Origin: Clostridia bacterium
GTDB lineage: Bacteria; Bacillota_A; Clostridia; Christensenellales; Aristaeellaceae
DNA: 5,265 bases
Reading direction: 5' to 3'
Assembly: GCA_017432405.1 (NCBI GenBank)
Contig: JAFRJF010000153.1
Location: 1-5,265 of the forward strand
Part shown: positions 1 through 5,109 of the stretch, piece after piece
Layout of the letters: each line of letters starts with the position of its first letter
Position numbering within the stretch: position 1 is the stretch's first letter
Notes under the pieces: model-generated
Databases searched by the model: none
What the model was told of the DNA's origin: nothing
Seen by the model: the letters and a program-made list of their open reading frames with translations, nothing else
Made by a program: the position numbers and the translations under genes

Positions 1-138
1 ATTATGGTACAGGATACGCGGCTGATCGAGATCAAGGGCGTCTCGAAGAGCTTTGGCGATACGCAGGTGCTCTTTGACATCGACCTGTACATCCGCAAGT
101 GCGAATTCATCACGATGCTGGGCCCGTCGGGCTGCGGC

Positions 139-141
139 TAG
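139..141 (+). other. In-frame TAG replacing the Walker A lysine codon of potA
   Basis: The codons around it read GGC TGC GGC TAG ACC ACG CTG, i.e. G-C-G-stop-T-T-L, where the family has G-C-G-K-T-T-L. AAG to TAG is a single A-to-T change, with no shift of frame on either side. None of the nine genes whose stop codon is visible in this window ends in TAG; they use TGA or TAA. Confidence 0.95.
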
Positions 142-1121
142 ACCACGCTGCTGCGCATCATCGGCGGGTTTGAAATGCCCTCCACCGGCGAGGTGCTCTT
201 CGAGGGCAAAGACATGACCGGCATTCCCCCCTACAAGCGCCGCATCAACACGGTGTTTCAGAAATATGCGCTGTTCAATCACCTGAACGTGTTCGACAAC
301 ATTGCCTTCGGCCTGAACCTGAAAAAGCCCGAGCAGCTGGGATGCAGGAACCGGGCGGAAATGAAGCAGGAGATCGGGCGCCGGGTTCAGCGGATGCTGA
401 AGCTGGTGAAGATGGAGGGCTATGAGAAGCGCTCCATCGACGCGCTGTCCGGCGGACAGCAGCAGCGCATCGCCATCGCCCGGGCGCTGGTGAACGAGCC
501 GGAGGTCCTGCTGCTGGACGAGCCCCTGGGCGCGCTGGACCTGAAGCTGCGCAAGGAGATGCAGCTGGAGCTGAAGGCCATGCAGCAACAGCTGGGCATC
601 ACCTTCATCTACGTCACCCACGACCAGGAGGAGGCCTTGACCATGTCGGATACCATCGCCGTGATGAACGGCGGGCGCATCCAGCAGATCGGCGACCCCA
701 AGGGCATCTACGACGAGCCGAAGAACGCCTTCGTGGCCGACTTCATCGGCGAGAGCAACATCGTGCCCGGCGTGATGCTGGAGGACGACCTGGTCCGCTT
801 CTCCGACACCGAATTCCAGTGCGTGGACGAGGGCTTCGACAAGAACGAGCCGGTGGACGTGGTCATCCGCCCCGAGGACATCATGCTGGTGGGCGAGGAC
901 GTGGGCATGCTGACCGGCGTGGTGGAGAGCGTGATCTTCAAGGGCGTGCACTACGAAATGATCATCATCTCCGGCGACTATAAGTGGAAGGTACAGTCCA
1001 CCACCATGCAGCCGGCGGGCACCCGGGTGGGCATGACCATCGTGCCCTTCAACATCCACATCATGCACCGGGCGGAAATGGATCGCGTGCCCTACAACGA
1101 GCGCGTGAACCCCGGGGAAAC

Positions 1122-1137
1122 GGAGGTCAGGCCATGA
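1122..1137 (+). promoter_or_regulatory. potB ribosome binding site and ATGA stop-start overlap
   Basis: GGAGG at 1122-1126 lies 7 nt before the ATG at 1134. That ATG overlaps the potA stop TGA (ATGA, 1134-1137). The arrangement fixes the potB start and implies translational coupling of potB to potA. Confidence 0.85.
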
Positions 1138-1958
1138 AGCGCTCCTGGTACGCCACGCCCTACGCGCTGTGGATGCTGCTTTTCGCGGTGGTACCGCTGC
1201 TGTTCGTGTGCTGGTACGCCTTCACTACCCCCGAGGGTCACTTCACCCTGGCCAACTTCCAGGAATTCGCAAAGCCCCGCTACATGGGCGTCATACTGCG
1301 CAGCCTGAAGCTGGCGCTGTACTGCACGGCGCTGTGCCTGGTGATCGGCTATCCCACCGCCTGGTTCCTGTCGGGCCGGAACTTCAACCACGCCCAGAGC
1401 CTGGTGGTGCTGATCCTGCTGCCCATGTGGATGAACCTGCTGCTGCGCACCTACGCCATGATGACCCTGCTGGACGACAACGGCGTGCTGAACGCCGCGC
1501 TGCAGGCCATCGGGCTTCAGCCCGTCAGGGTGATCGGCACCGAGGGCGCGGTGCTGATGGGCCTGGTGTACAACTACCTGCCCTTCATGGTGCTGCCCAT
1601 CTACACGGTGTTGAAGAAGATGGATTACTCCGTGATCGAGACTGCCGAAGACCTGGGCTGCAATCCCTTGCGGGTGATGACACGGGTGGTGATTCCCATG
1701 TCCGTGCCCGGCATCGTGTCCGGCGTGACGATGGTGTTCATGCCGGCGGTCACCTCCTTCGCCATCTCCACGCTGCTGTCCCACGGCAAGCTGCGGCTGG
1801 CCGGCGATCTGATCGACTATATCTTCAACCAGTCCTCGAACCCCACCCGCTGGAACATCGGCAGCTCGTTCTCGCTGATGATGCTGGTGCTGATACTGAT
1901 CTCCATCGGCTTTTTGCGCAAGGTGGATCCTGACAGCGAAGGGGGCGGAATGTGGTGA
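1134..1958 (+). CDS. potB: PotB, spermidine/putrescine ABC transporter permease
   Basis: PotB is one of the two integral membrane subunits that form the polyamine channel. The 274-residue protein shows about six hydrophobic helices (roughly residues 9-30, 55-79, 87-112, 137-160, 191-211, 243-262). Between the fourth and fifth is the EAA loop of ABC-import permeases (residues 169-194, starting ETAEDLG and ending IPMSVPGI), which docks onto the ATPase. The motif [13 protein letters not shown] before it is typical of the PotB/PotH branch. Length is usual for the family. A longer frame opening at ATG 984 is rejected because it would lie inside potA, whereas ATG 1134 has a well-spaced GGAGG. It overlaps potA by 4 nt upstream and potC downstream. 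Since PotA may be broken, polar effects on this gene are possible. The choice of PotB over PotH rests on gene order and similarity recalled from the family; putrescine could also be the substrate. Confidence 0.95.
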   Translation: MKRSWYATPYALWMLLFAVVPLLFVCWYAFTTPEGHFTLANFQEFAKPRYMGVILRSLKLALYCTALCLVIGYPTAWFLSGRNFNHAQSLVVLILLPMWMNLLLRTYAMMTLLDDNGVLNAALQAIGLQPVRVIGTEGAVLMGLVYNYLPFMVLPIYTVLKKMDYSVIETAEDLGCNPLRVMTRVVIPMSVPGIVSGVTMVFMPAVTSFAISTLLSHGKLRLAGDLIDYIFNQSSNPTRWNIGSSFSLMMLVLILISIGFLRKVDPDSEGGGMW

Positions 1959-2740
1959 GCGACAAGAAGGGAACCAAGGTCTTCCGCACCGTCTGGATGG
2001 CGCTGGTGCTGTTATTCCTGTACGCGCCGATACTGGTGATGATCGCGCTGAGCTTCAACGCCTCGGTGTCCCGAAGCCAGTGGACCGGCTTCACGCTGAG
2101 CTGGTACGTGCAGCTGTTCCACGATCCCAACATCCTCGGGGCGCTGAAAACCACGCTGGAGGTGGCCGTGATCGCCACGGTGGTCTCCACCGTCATCGGC
2201 ACGCTGGGGGCCATCGGCATGCACAGCATGAATACGGGCATGGCCAGCGTTCTGATCAACGTGTCTTACCTGCCCATGACCACCCCGGACATCGTCACCG
2301 GCGTGTCGCTGATGCTGATGTTCATATTCGCCCACGTCCCCCTGGGCAAGGGCACAATGATCATGGCCCACATCGCCTTCGACATCCCCTACGTGCTGTT
2401 TTCGGTCCTGCCAAAGCTCAAGCAGATGAACCCGAACCTGTACGAGGCGGCGCTGGACCTGGGCTGCCACCCGATCAAGGCGTTGTACAAGGTGATCGTG
2501 CCGGAGATCATGCCCGGTATATTCACCGGCGCGCTGCTGGCCTTCACCATGTCGCTGGACGATTTCGTGATCTCCTACTTCACGTCCTCGGACATGTATC
2601 CGAACCTGTCGCGCATCGTGTATTCCTCCACCAAGCTGGGGGTCAAGCCCACGATGTACGCCCTGTCCACGCTGATGTTCGTGACGATACTGCTGCTGCT
2701 GGTGCTGATCAACCGGCGCACGAAGCTGGAAAACCTGTAA
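1952..2740 (+). CDS. potC: PotC, spermidine/putrescine ABC transporter permease
   Basis: PotC is the second membrane subunit, which forms the channel with PotB. The protein of about 262 residues has six likely membrane helices (about 13-35, 66-90, 100-127, 134-155, 189-210, 235-254). Its EAA loop at 165-190 reads EAALDLG to VPEIMPGI. The segment SLDDFVISYF (201-210) is a hallmark of the PotC/PotI branch. The start is uncertain between two adjacent GTG codons: 1952 (GTG GTG AGC) and 1955. The purine-rich stretch GGGGGCGG at 1941-1948 sits 3 nt from the first and 6 nt from the second, so 1955, which gives a GTGA overlap with the potB stop, may be the true start; this changes one residue. It ends in TAA, 43 nt before the potD start. 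Family identity is very secure. Confidence 0.95.
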   Translation: MVSDKKGTKVFRTVWMALVLLFLYAPILVMIALSFNASVSRSQWTGFTLSWYVQLFHDPNILGALKTTLEVAVIATVVSTVIGTLGAIGMHSMNTGMASVLINVSYLPMTTPDIVTGVSLMLMFIFAHVPLGKGTMIMAHIAFDIPYVLFSVLPKLKQMNPNLYEAALDLGCHPIKALYKVIVPEIMPGIFTGALLAFTMSLDDFVISYFTSSDMYPNLSRIVYSSTKLGVKPTMYALSTLMFVTILLLLVLINRRTKLENL

Positions 2741-2770
2741 GAGGTTTACCATAGAAACCACAACCATAAT

Positions 2771-2786
2771 GGAGGAAATGCACATG
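2771..2786 (+). promoter_or_regulatory. Ribosome binding site that decides the potD start
   Basis: GGAGGA at 2771-2776 lies 7 nt before ATG 2784. The in-frame ATG at 2769 overlaps this site and ATG 2778 is only 1 nt past it, so both are unlikely. Starting at 2784 also gives a standard signal peptide beginning MKKIAIVLLV. Confidence 0.85.
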
Positions 2787-3842
2787 AAGAAGATCGCCAT
2801 CGTTCTGCTGGTCGCGCTGCTGGTCGGCGCGCTGTCCACCTTCGCGTTCGCCGAGGCCGACAAGCCCTTTGCGGGCACTGAGATCAAGGTGTACAACTGG
2901 TACGACTACATCGATCCCGAAGTACTGAATATCTTCGAGGCGGAGACCGGTATCCATGTGAACTACGTGAACTTCTCCCAGAACGAGGACATGTACACCC
3001 GTCTGTCCACCGGCGCGGAAATCTATGACGTGGTCATTCCCTCCGAATATATGATCGAGCGCCTGATCAAGGAGGGCCTGTTGGCTGAGCTGAACCTGGA
3101 CAATATCCCCAACCTGGCAAACGTGATCGACAACCTGCTGGACCCCATCTACGATCCCGGCAACGCCCACTCCATCCCCTATATGTGGGGCACCCTGGGC
3201 ATCGTGTACAACACCGATTTGGTGGAAGGCCCCATCACCAGCTGGACCGCGCTGCTGGACCAGAAGTACGCCGACGCGAAGATCTTCATGATGGACTCCG
3301 TGCGCGACACCGTGGGCCTGGCGCTGAAGACCCTGGGCTATTCCATGAACACCCACGACGAGGCTGAGCTGGAGGCCGCCCGCGAATGGTTGTTGGCCCA
3401 GAAGGATTCCGGCGTGGTGGCCGGCTACATCCTGGACCAGGCCAGGGAGATGATGGTTGGCAACGAGGCCGGCATGGCCGTGATGTACTCCGGCGACGCG
3501 CTGTACGCCATGGACAAGAACGACAAGCTGGCCTACGTCATCCCCGACGAGGGCAGCAACATCTGGGTGGACGGCATGTGCGTCCCCGCCGCCAGCCAGA
3601 ACAAGGAAGCCGCGGAATGCTTCATCAACTTCATGTGCCGCCCTGACATCGCCCAGAGGAACCTGGATGAGATTCGCTACTCCTCTCCCATCAAGCAGGT
3701 GGTCGAGGGCCTGAGCGAGGAAGAGCTGGCCTCCACTGCCATGAACCCCACCGACGAAATGGTCAAGCGCTGCGAGTACTATGTGGATATCTCCGACGTG
3801 GCCTATCTGTACGACGACATCTGGATGGATGTGCTGATGTAA
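2784..3842 (+). CDS. potD: PotD, extracellular spermidine/putrescine-binding protein
   Basis: PotD captures polyamine outside the membrane and delivers it to PotBC. The 352-residue protein has a signal peptide (MKK, hydrophobic 4-20, then AFA at 21-23 before EADKP), which suggests cleavage by signal peptidase I after residue 23. There is no lipobox cysteine, unlike many Firmicutes binding proteins. The mature part matches the PotD/PotF fold throughout: VYNWYDYIDP (37-45), VVIPSEYMI, SIPYMWGTLGIVYNT, MDSVRDTVGLALKTLGYSMNT, IWVDGMCVP (260-268) and INFMCRPDIA (281-290). Compared with the E. coli PotD ligand residues as I remember them, W34, Y37, S83, Y85, W255, D257 and Y293 have counterparts (W39, Y42, S87, Y89, W261, D263, Y299). 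D168, E171, W229 and Q327 appear to be S172 (or shifted D171), D175, Y235 and Y333. It is the last gene of the operon and is followed by a strong hairpin. Spermidine versus putrescine preference cannot be decided. Confidence 0.95.
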   Translation: MKKIAIVLLVALLVGALSTFAFAEADKPFAGTEIKVYNWYDYIDPEVLNIFEAETGIHVNYVNFSQNEDMYTRLSTGAEIYDVVIPSEYMIERLIKEGLLAELNLDNIPNLANVIDNLLDPIYDPGNAHSIPYMWGTLGIVYNTDLVEGPITSWTALLDQKYADAKIFMMDSVRDTVGLALKTLGYSMNTHDEAELEAAREWLLAQKDSGVVAGYILDQAREMMVGNEAGMAVMYSGDALYAMDKNDKLAYVIPDEGSNIWVDGMCVPAASQNKEAAECFINFMCRPDIAQRNLDEIRYSSPIKQVVEGLSEEELASTAMNPTDEMVKRCEYYVDISDVAYLYDDIWMDVLM

Positions 3843-3858
3843 GGACGAATTCATAATA

Positions 3859-3897
3859 AACGCGCAGGGTCGCCCATGCCGGGCGGCCCTGTGCGTT
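3859..3897 (+). terminator. Terminator hairpin after the pot operon
   Basis: A 17-bp stem with two G-U wobbles (3859-3875 with 3881-3897) and the loop ATGCC starts 16 nt after the potD stop. The stem ends in GTTT and is followed by TCT, so the U-tract is short on the + strand. On the - strand the same stem is followed by TTTATTAT, so it could work in both directions. Confidence 0.8.
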
Positions 3898-3913
3898 TCT
3901 CCACAAAACCATA

Positions 3914-3942
3914 TTGCTTTTTGGCTTCATCTCGAATATAAT
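3914..3942 (+). promoter_or_regulatory. Sigma-A-type promoter for the two-gene DUF4160 unit
   Basis: The -10 box TATAAT (3937-3942) is perfect. It sits 17 nt after TTGCTT (3914-3919), a partial -35 box that keeps the TTG. Transcription would start near 3949, just before the ribosome site of the gene at 3969. It lies directly after the pot terminator, which separates the two transcription units. Confidence 0.7.
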
Positions 3943-3953
3943 GTAGAAAAAGC

Positions 3954-3971
3954 AGGAGGTGTATGCCCATG
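3954..3971 (+). promoter_or_regulatory. Ribosome binding site that decides the start at 3969
   Basis: AGGAGGT (3954-3960) is followed by three in-frame ATG codons at 3963, 3969 and 3972. Spacing is 2, 8 and 11 nt respectively, so 3969 is favoured and 3963 is too close. Confidence 0.7.
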
Positions 3972-4241
3972 ATGTATCCCTTCCTGACACTGGACGACGG
4001 CACGGAAATCGTCCACTCCGAGACGCTGCCGGACGGCCGCGTCAAGGTCTACATGGAAAAGCCGGATGCTGAGGATGGATTTCACCATGCCACATGCTAT
4101 CTGCCCCAGTACCAGTGGGAGGATATCAGTGGCCTTTCCCAGGCGGAACTGGATCGGTGCAGGGATGTCATTGAGAGCACAGCGCATTTGATTCTCCGCT
4201 TTGCCGCGGGAGGAGGCTTTGAAAATGCCTCAAATTTTTAA
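3969..4241 (+). CDS. Small acidic protein of unrecognised family, partner of the DUF4160 gene
   Basis: I do not recognise a named family. The 90-residue product has no signal peptide or membrane segment and is clearly acidic (about 16 D/E against 6 K/R). The N-terminal half looks like beta strands (FLTLDDGTEIVHSE, GRVKVYMEKP), followed by DGFHHATCYLP, then a helical segment (LSQAELDRCRDVIESTAHLILRF) and a Gly/Asn-rich tail GGGFENASNF. It is the first gene after its own promoter. Its last 17 nt overlap the DUF4160 gene, and the codons for AGGG carry that gene's Shine-Dalgarno, so the two are probably made together. DUF4160 genes are often paired with a small second gene such as DUF2442, but this protein does not look like DUF2442. 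An antitoxin-like or binding-partner role is only a guess from the arrangement and charge. The start could also be 3963 or 3972. Confidence 0.8.
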   Translation: MMYPFLTLDDGTEIVHSETLPDGRVKVYMEKPDAEDGFHHATCYLPQYQWEDISGLSQAELDRCRDVIESTAHLILRFAAGGGFENASNF

Positions 4242-4503
4242 GATCGGCGCCTACTGGGTGTTTTTCTGGACGAATGAAAGCCTTCCACTGGAGCCCGTCC
4301 ATGTACACGTCTCCATCGGCGCACCCATGGAAAACGCCACTAAAATATGGATTACCCGCAGGGGGAAGTGCCTGTTGTGCCACAATCGCTCCAAGATACC
4401 CCCACACATCCTGCGCAACATCATGGCGATCATCGAAGCGCGAAGCGACGAGATCACCGAAAAATGGAAGGGCTATTTTGGCGAGCTCCGCTATTTCTGC
4501 TGA
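4225..4503 (+). CDS. DUF4160 domain-containing protein
   Basis: The 92-residue basic protein (about 12 K/R against 8 D/E) starts MPQIFKIGAYWVFFW, has the family's proline-histidine segment (PLEPVHVHVSIG, residues 21-32), and continues KIWITRRGKCLLCHN, then IPPHILRNIMAIIEARSDEITEKW, a helix usual for the C-terminal half of DUF4160 (PF13711, recalled). A CxxCH (C49, C52, H53) sits in the middle. The function of the family is not established; it is frequently encoded next to a second small gene and has been suspected of toxin-antitoxin-like behaviour. AGGAGG at 4211-4216, 8 nt before ATG 4225, fixes the start; the longer frame from 4201 would begin upstream of that site. The gene overlaps the previous one by 17 nt and is followed after 27 nt by an intrinsic terminator. 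Confidence 0.85.
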   Translation: MPQIFKIGAYWVFFWTNESLPLEPVHVHVSIGAPMENATKIWITRRGKCLLCHNRSKIPPHILRNIMAIIEARSDEITEKWKGYFGELRYFC

Positions 4504-4529
4504 AACAAAGCGAAGGTATATCTATCTCA

Positions 4530-4718
4530 TTACCCCGCACTCCGCTGCGGGGTATTTTCATCCCTGTGGCCCGGAGGCTGCGCCTTCACGCGCTCCGGAG
4601 GAAGGTCAGCCTCCAGGGCGATCCGCGTCTCGGCCAACAATGCCCAGTAATCCAGGTTGGCTACCTCCCGGCGGGGCGGCTGTTGGATGCGGCGCAGCCA
4701 TTTTTGCAGCTTGTCCAT
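4530..4718 (-). CDS. Small hypothetical protein, second of a - strand pair
   Basis: No family is recognised. The 62-residue product starts MDKLQKWLRRIQQPPRR, then has a probable helix (VANLDYWALLAETRIALEADLPPERV) and a polar, proline-rich tail. No membrane segment or signal peptide is visible. Support for a real gene is the ribosome site: GAGGT (4730 to 4726 on the - strand) lies 7 nt before the ATG, and it overlaps the TGA stop of the upstream - strand ORF, a typical coupled arrangement. The TAA stop and last codons fall within the terminator hairpin at 4531-4554, so the tail sequence is partly dictated by that hairpin. It converges with the DUF4160 gene. It could still be a chance ORF given the high GC. 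Confidence 0.5.
   Translation of the reverse strand: MDKLQKWLRRIQQPPRREVANLDYWALLAETRIALEADLPPERVKAQPPGHRDENTPQRSAG
4531..4558 (+). terminator. Intrinsic terminator after the DUF4160 gene
   Basis: TACCCCGCA (4531-4539) pairs perfectly with TGCGGGGTA (4546-4554) around a 6-nt loop and is followed by TTTT. It closes the two-gene + strand unit. On the - strand no U-tract follows, and the stem overlaps the end of the - strand ORF at 4530-4718. Confidence 0.85.
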
Positions 4719-4728
4719 GGCGCTTACC

Positions 4729-4980
4729 TCACTGGGCCGAGCGGGGCACGCCCATCATGTCCTCGAAGGTGAAGAGCCTGCCCAGGCGGCCGGCGGCGGC
4801 GCGATCGACATGAGCCATGCGCAGCTTCGGCGCCCTGTACCAGAAGCCAAAAACGCTGCGCTTCCAAATGAATACCAGATAGATGATCCTGTACATAAGG
4901 CTGTACCTCCACCATATCATTGCGCGGCTGTAACCACCGTCGCGCTCCATGGTGAAAGTATACCTCGGGATGTGTCCCAT
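4729..4980 (-). CDS. Small aromatic-rich hypothetical protein, first of a - strand pair
   Basis: No family is recognised. The 83-residue product (from ATG 4980) is rich in Arg, Tyr, Trp and Phe. It has a short hydrophobic stretch, MYRIIYLVFIW (29-39), followed by basic and aromatic residues (KRSVFGFWYRAPKLR) and a C-terminal GRLGRLFTFEDMMGVP. This could associate with the membrane, but the stretch is too short to claim a helix across it. The start is uncertain: GAGGG lies 6 nt before ATG 4980, but a better site, GGTGGAGGT (4913 to 4905), lies 9 nt before ATG 4896, which would give a 55-residue protein. An in-frame stop at 5002-5004 limits any extension. The stop TGA overlaps the ribosome site of the next - strand ORF. 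Confidence 0.5.
   Translation of the reverse strand: MGHIPRYTFTMERDGGYSRAMIWWRYSLMYRIIYLVFIWKRSVFGFWYRAPKLRMAHVDRAAAGRLGRLFTFEDMMGVPRSAQ
4894..4913 (-). promoter_or_regulatory. Strong internal ribosome binding site, alternative start at 4896
   Basis: On the - strand GGTGGAGGT (4913 to 4905) precedes ATG 4896; the GGAGG core is 9 nt away. This is the best Shine-Dalgarno for the small - strand ORF and argues for the shorter product. Confidence 0.5.
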
Positions 4981-5062
4981 AAAACGCCCTCGAAGTTGAT
5001 TTCAGGCGCTGGGGTGTACCGGTTTTTCCTCTCGATCCGATGAATGAGCGTCACATTGCGTT
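4981..5062. other. Short intergenic stretch, no gene seen
   Basis: It lies between the small - strand ORFs and the GGDEF terminator. I see no convincing promoter for the - strand pair here; on the - strand a TATACT box occurs further in, at about 4957-4962, which would suit the shorter start at 4896, but no good -35 box accompanies it. Confidence 0.4.
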
Positions 5063-5106
5063 CGAAAAAGCCACATACCGCGCAGCGTGGGCATGTGGCT
5101 TTTTCG
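5063..5106 (-). terminator. Terminator hairpin downstream of the GGDEF gene
   Basis: CGAAAAAGCCACAT (5063-5076) pairs perfectly with ATGTGGCTTTTTCG (5093-5106), a 14-bp stem with a 16-nt loop. It begins 3 nt after the GGDEF gene's stop on the - strand and carries A and T tracts in its arms, so it could act in either direction. The loop itself contains a small CGC/GCG pairing. Confidence 0.8.
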
Positions 5107-5109
5107 GGT

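Larger units (their letters stand above)
4..1137 (+). pseudogene. potA: PotA, spermidine/putrescine ABC transporter ATPase, interrupted by an in-frame TAG in Walker A
   Basis: This is the ATP-hydrolysing subunit of a polyamine importer; it acts at the cytoplasmic face of the membrane and pairs with PotB and PotC. Counting from the ATG at 4, the order is: N-terminal [12 protein letters not shown] strand, Walker A at residues 40-48 (GPSGCG-stop-TT), Q-loop VFQKYALF (Q86), ABC signature LSGGQQQR (148-155), Walker B LLLDEP (D172, E173), D-loop GALD, H-loop [10 protein letters not shown] (H206), and a C-terminal TOBE domain from about residue 285 (VVIRPEDI). Codon 46, expected to be the invariant Walker A lysine, is TAG at 139-141; one base change from AAG explains it. 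All other motifs are intact and the frame is otherwise open. Full length would be 377 residues, normal for PotA. The start at 4 is at the window edge, so its ribosome site is unseen and a start further upstream is possible. The longest uninterrupted piece, from ATG 175, lacks Walker A and could not bind ATP normally. Family identity is very sure; functional status is open. Confidence 0.93.

Noticed and set aside
139..141. Pyrrolysine at the Walker A position
   Set aside because: Pyrrolysine is a lysine derivative with its amine blocked, so it could not replace the phosphate-contacting lysine; no Pyl machinery or signal is visible in the window.
984..1133. Longer potB start at ATG 984
   Set aside because: It would extend potB 150 nt inside potA with a low-complexity His/Gly-rich leader; ATG 1134 has a well-placed GGAGG and gives the usual family length.
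1092..1784. Long - strand frames opposite potB, potC and potD (also 2012-2896 and 2709-3854)
   Set aside because: They are rich in His, Gln, Gly and Val from reading GC-rich codons backwards, have no motifs, and lie opposite clearly recognised genes.
2745..2770. Promoter between potC and potD (TTTACC and CATAAT)
   Set aside because: Spacing is only 14 nt and the second box overlaps the potD ribosome site region; a weak 5-bp hairpin (GGTTT/AAACC, 2743-2759) is also too small to claim.
4274..4813. A + strand frame of 179 codons starting inside the DUF4160 gene
   Set aside because: It is out of frame with DUF4160, runs through the terminator hairpin, and its Pro/Arg/Ser-rich composition looks like a shadow.
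4657..5043. A + strand frame of 128 codons across the small - strand ORFs
   Set aside because: No ribosome site at its start, it starts beyond the DUF4160 terminator with no promoter, and no recognisable domain; the - strand frames have better start signals.
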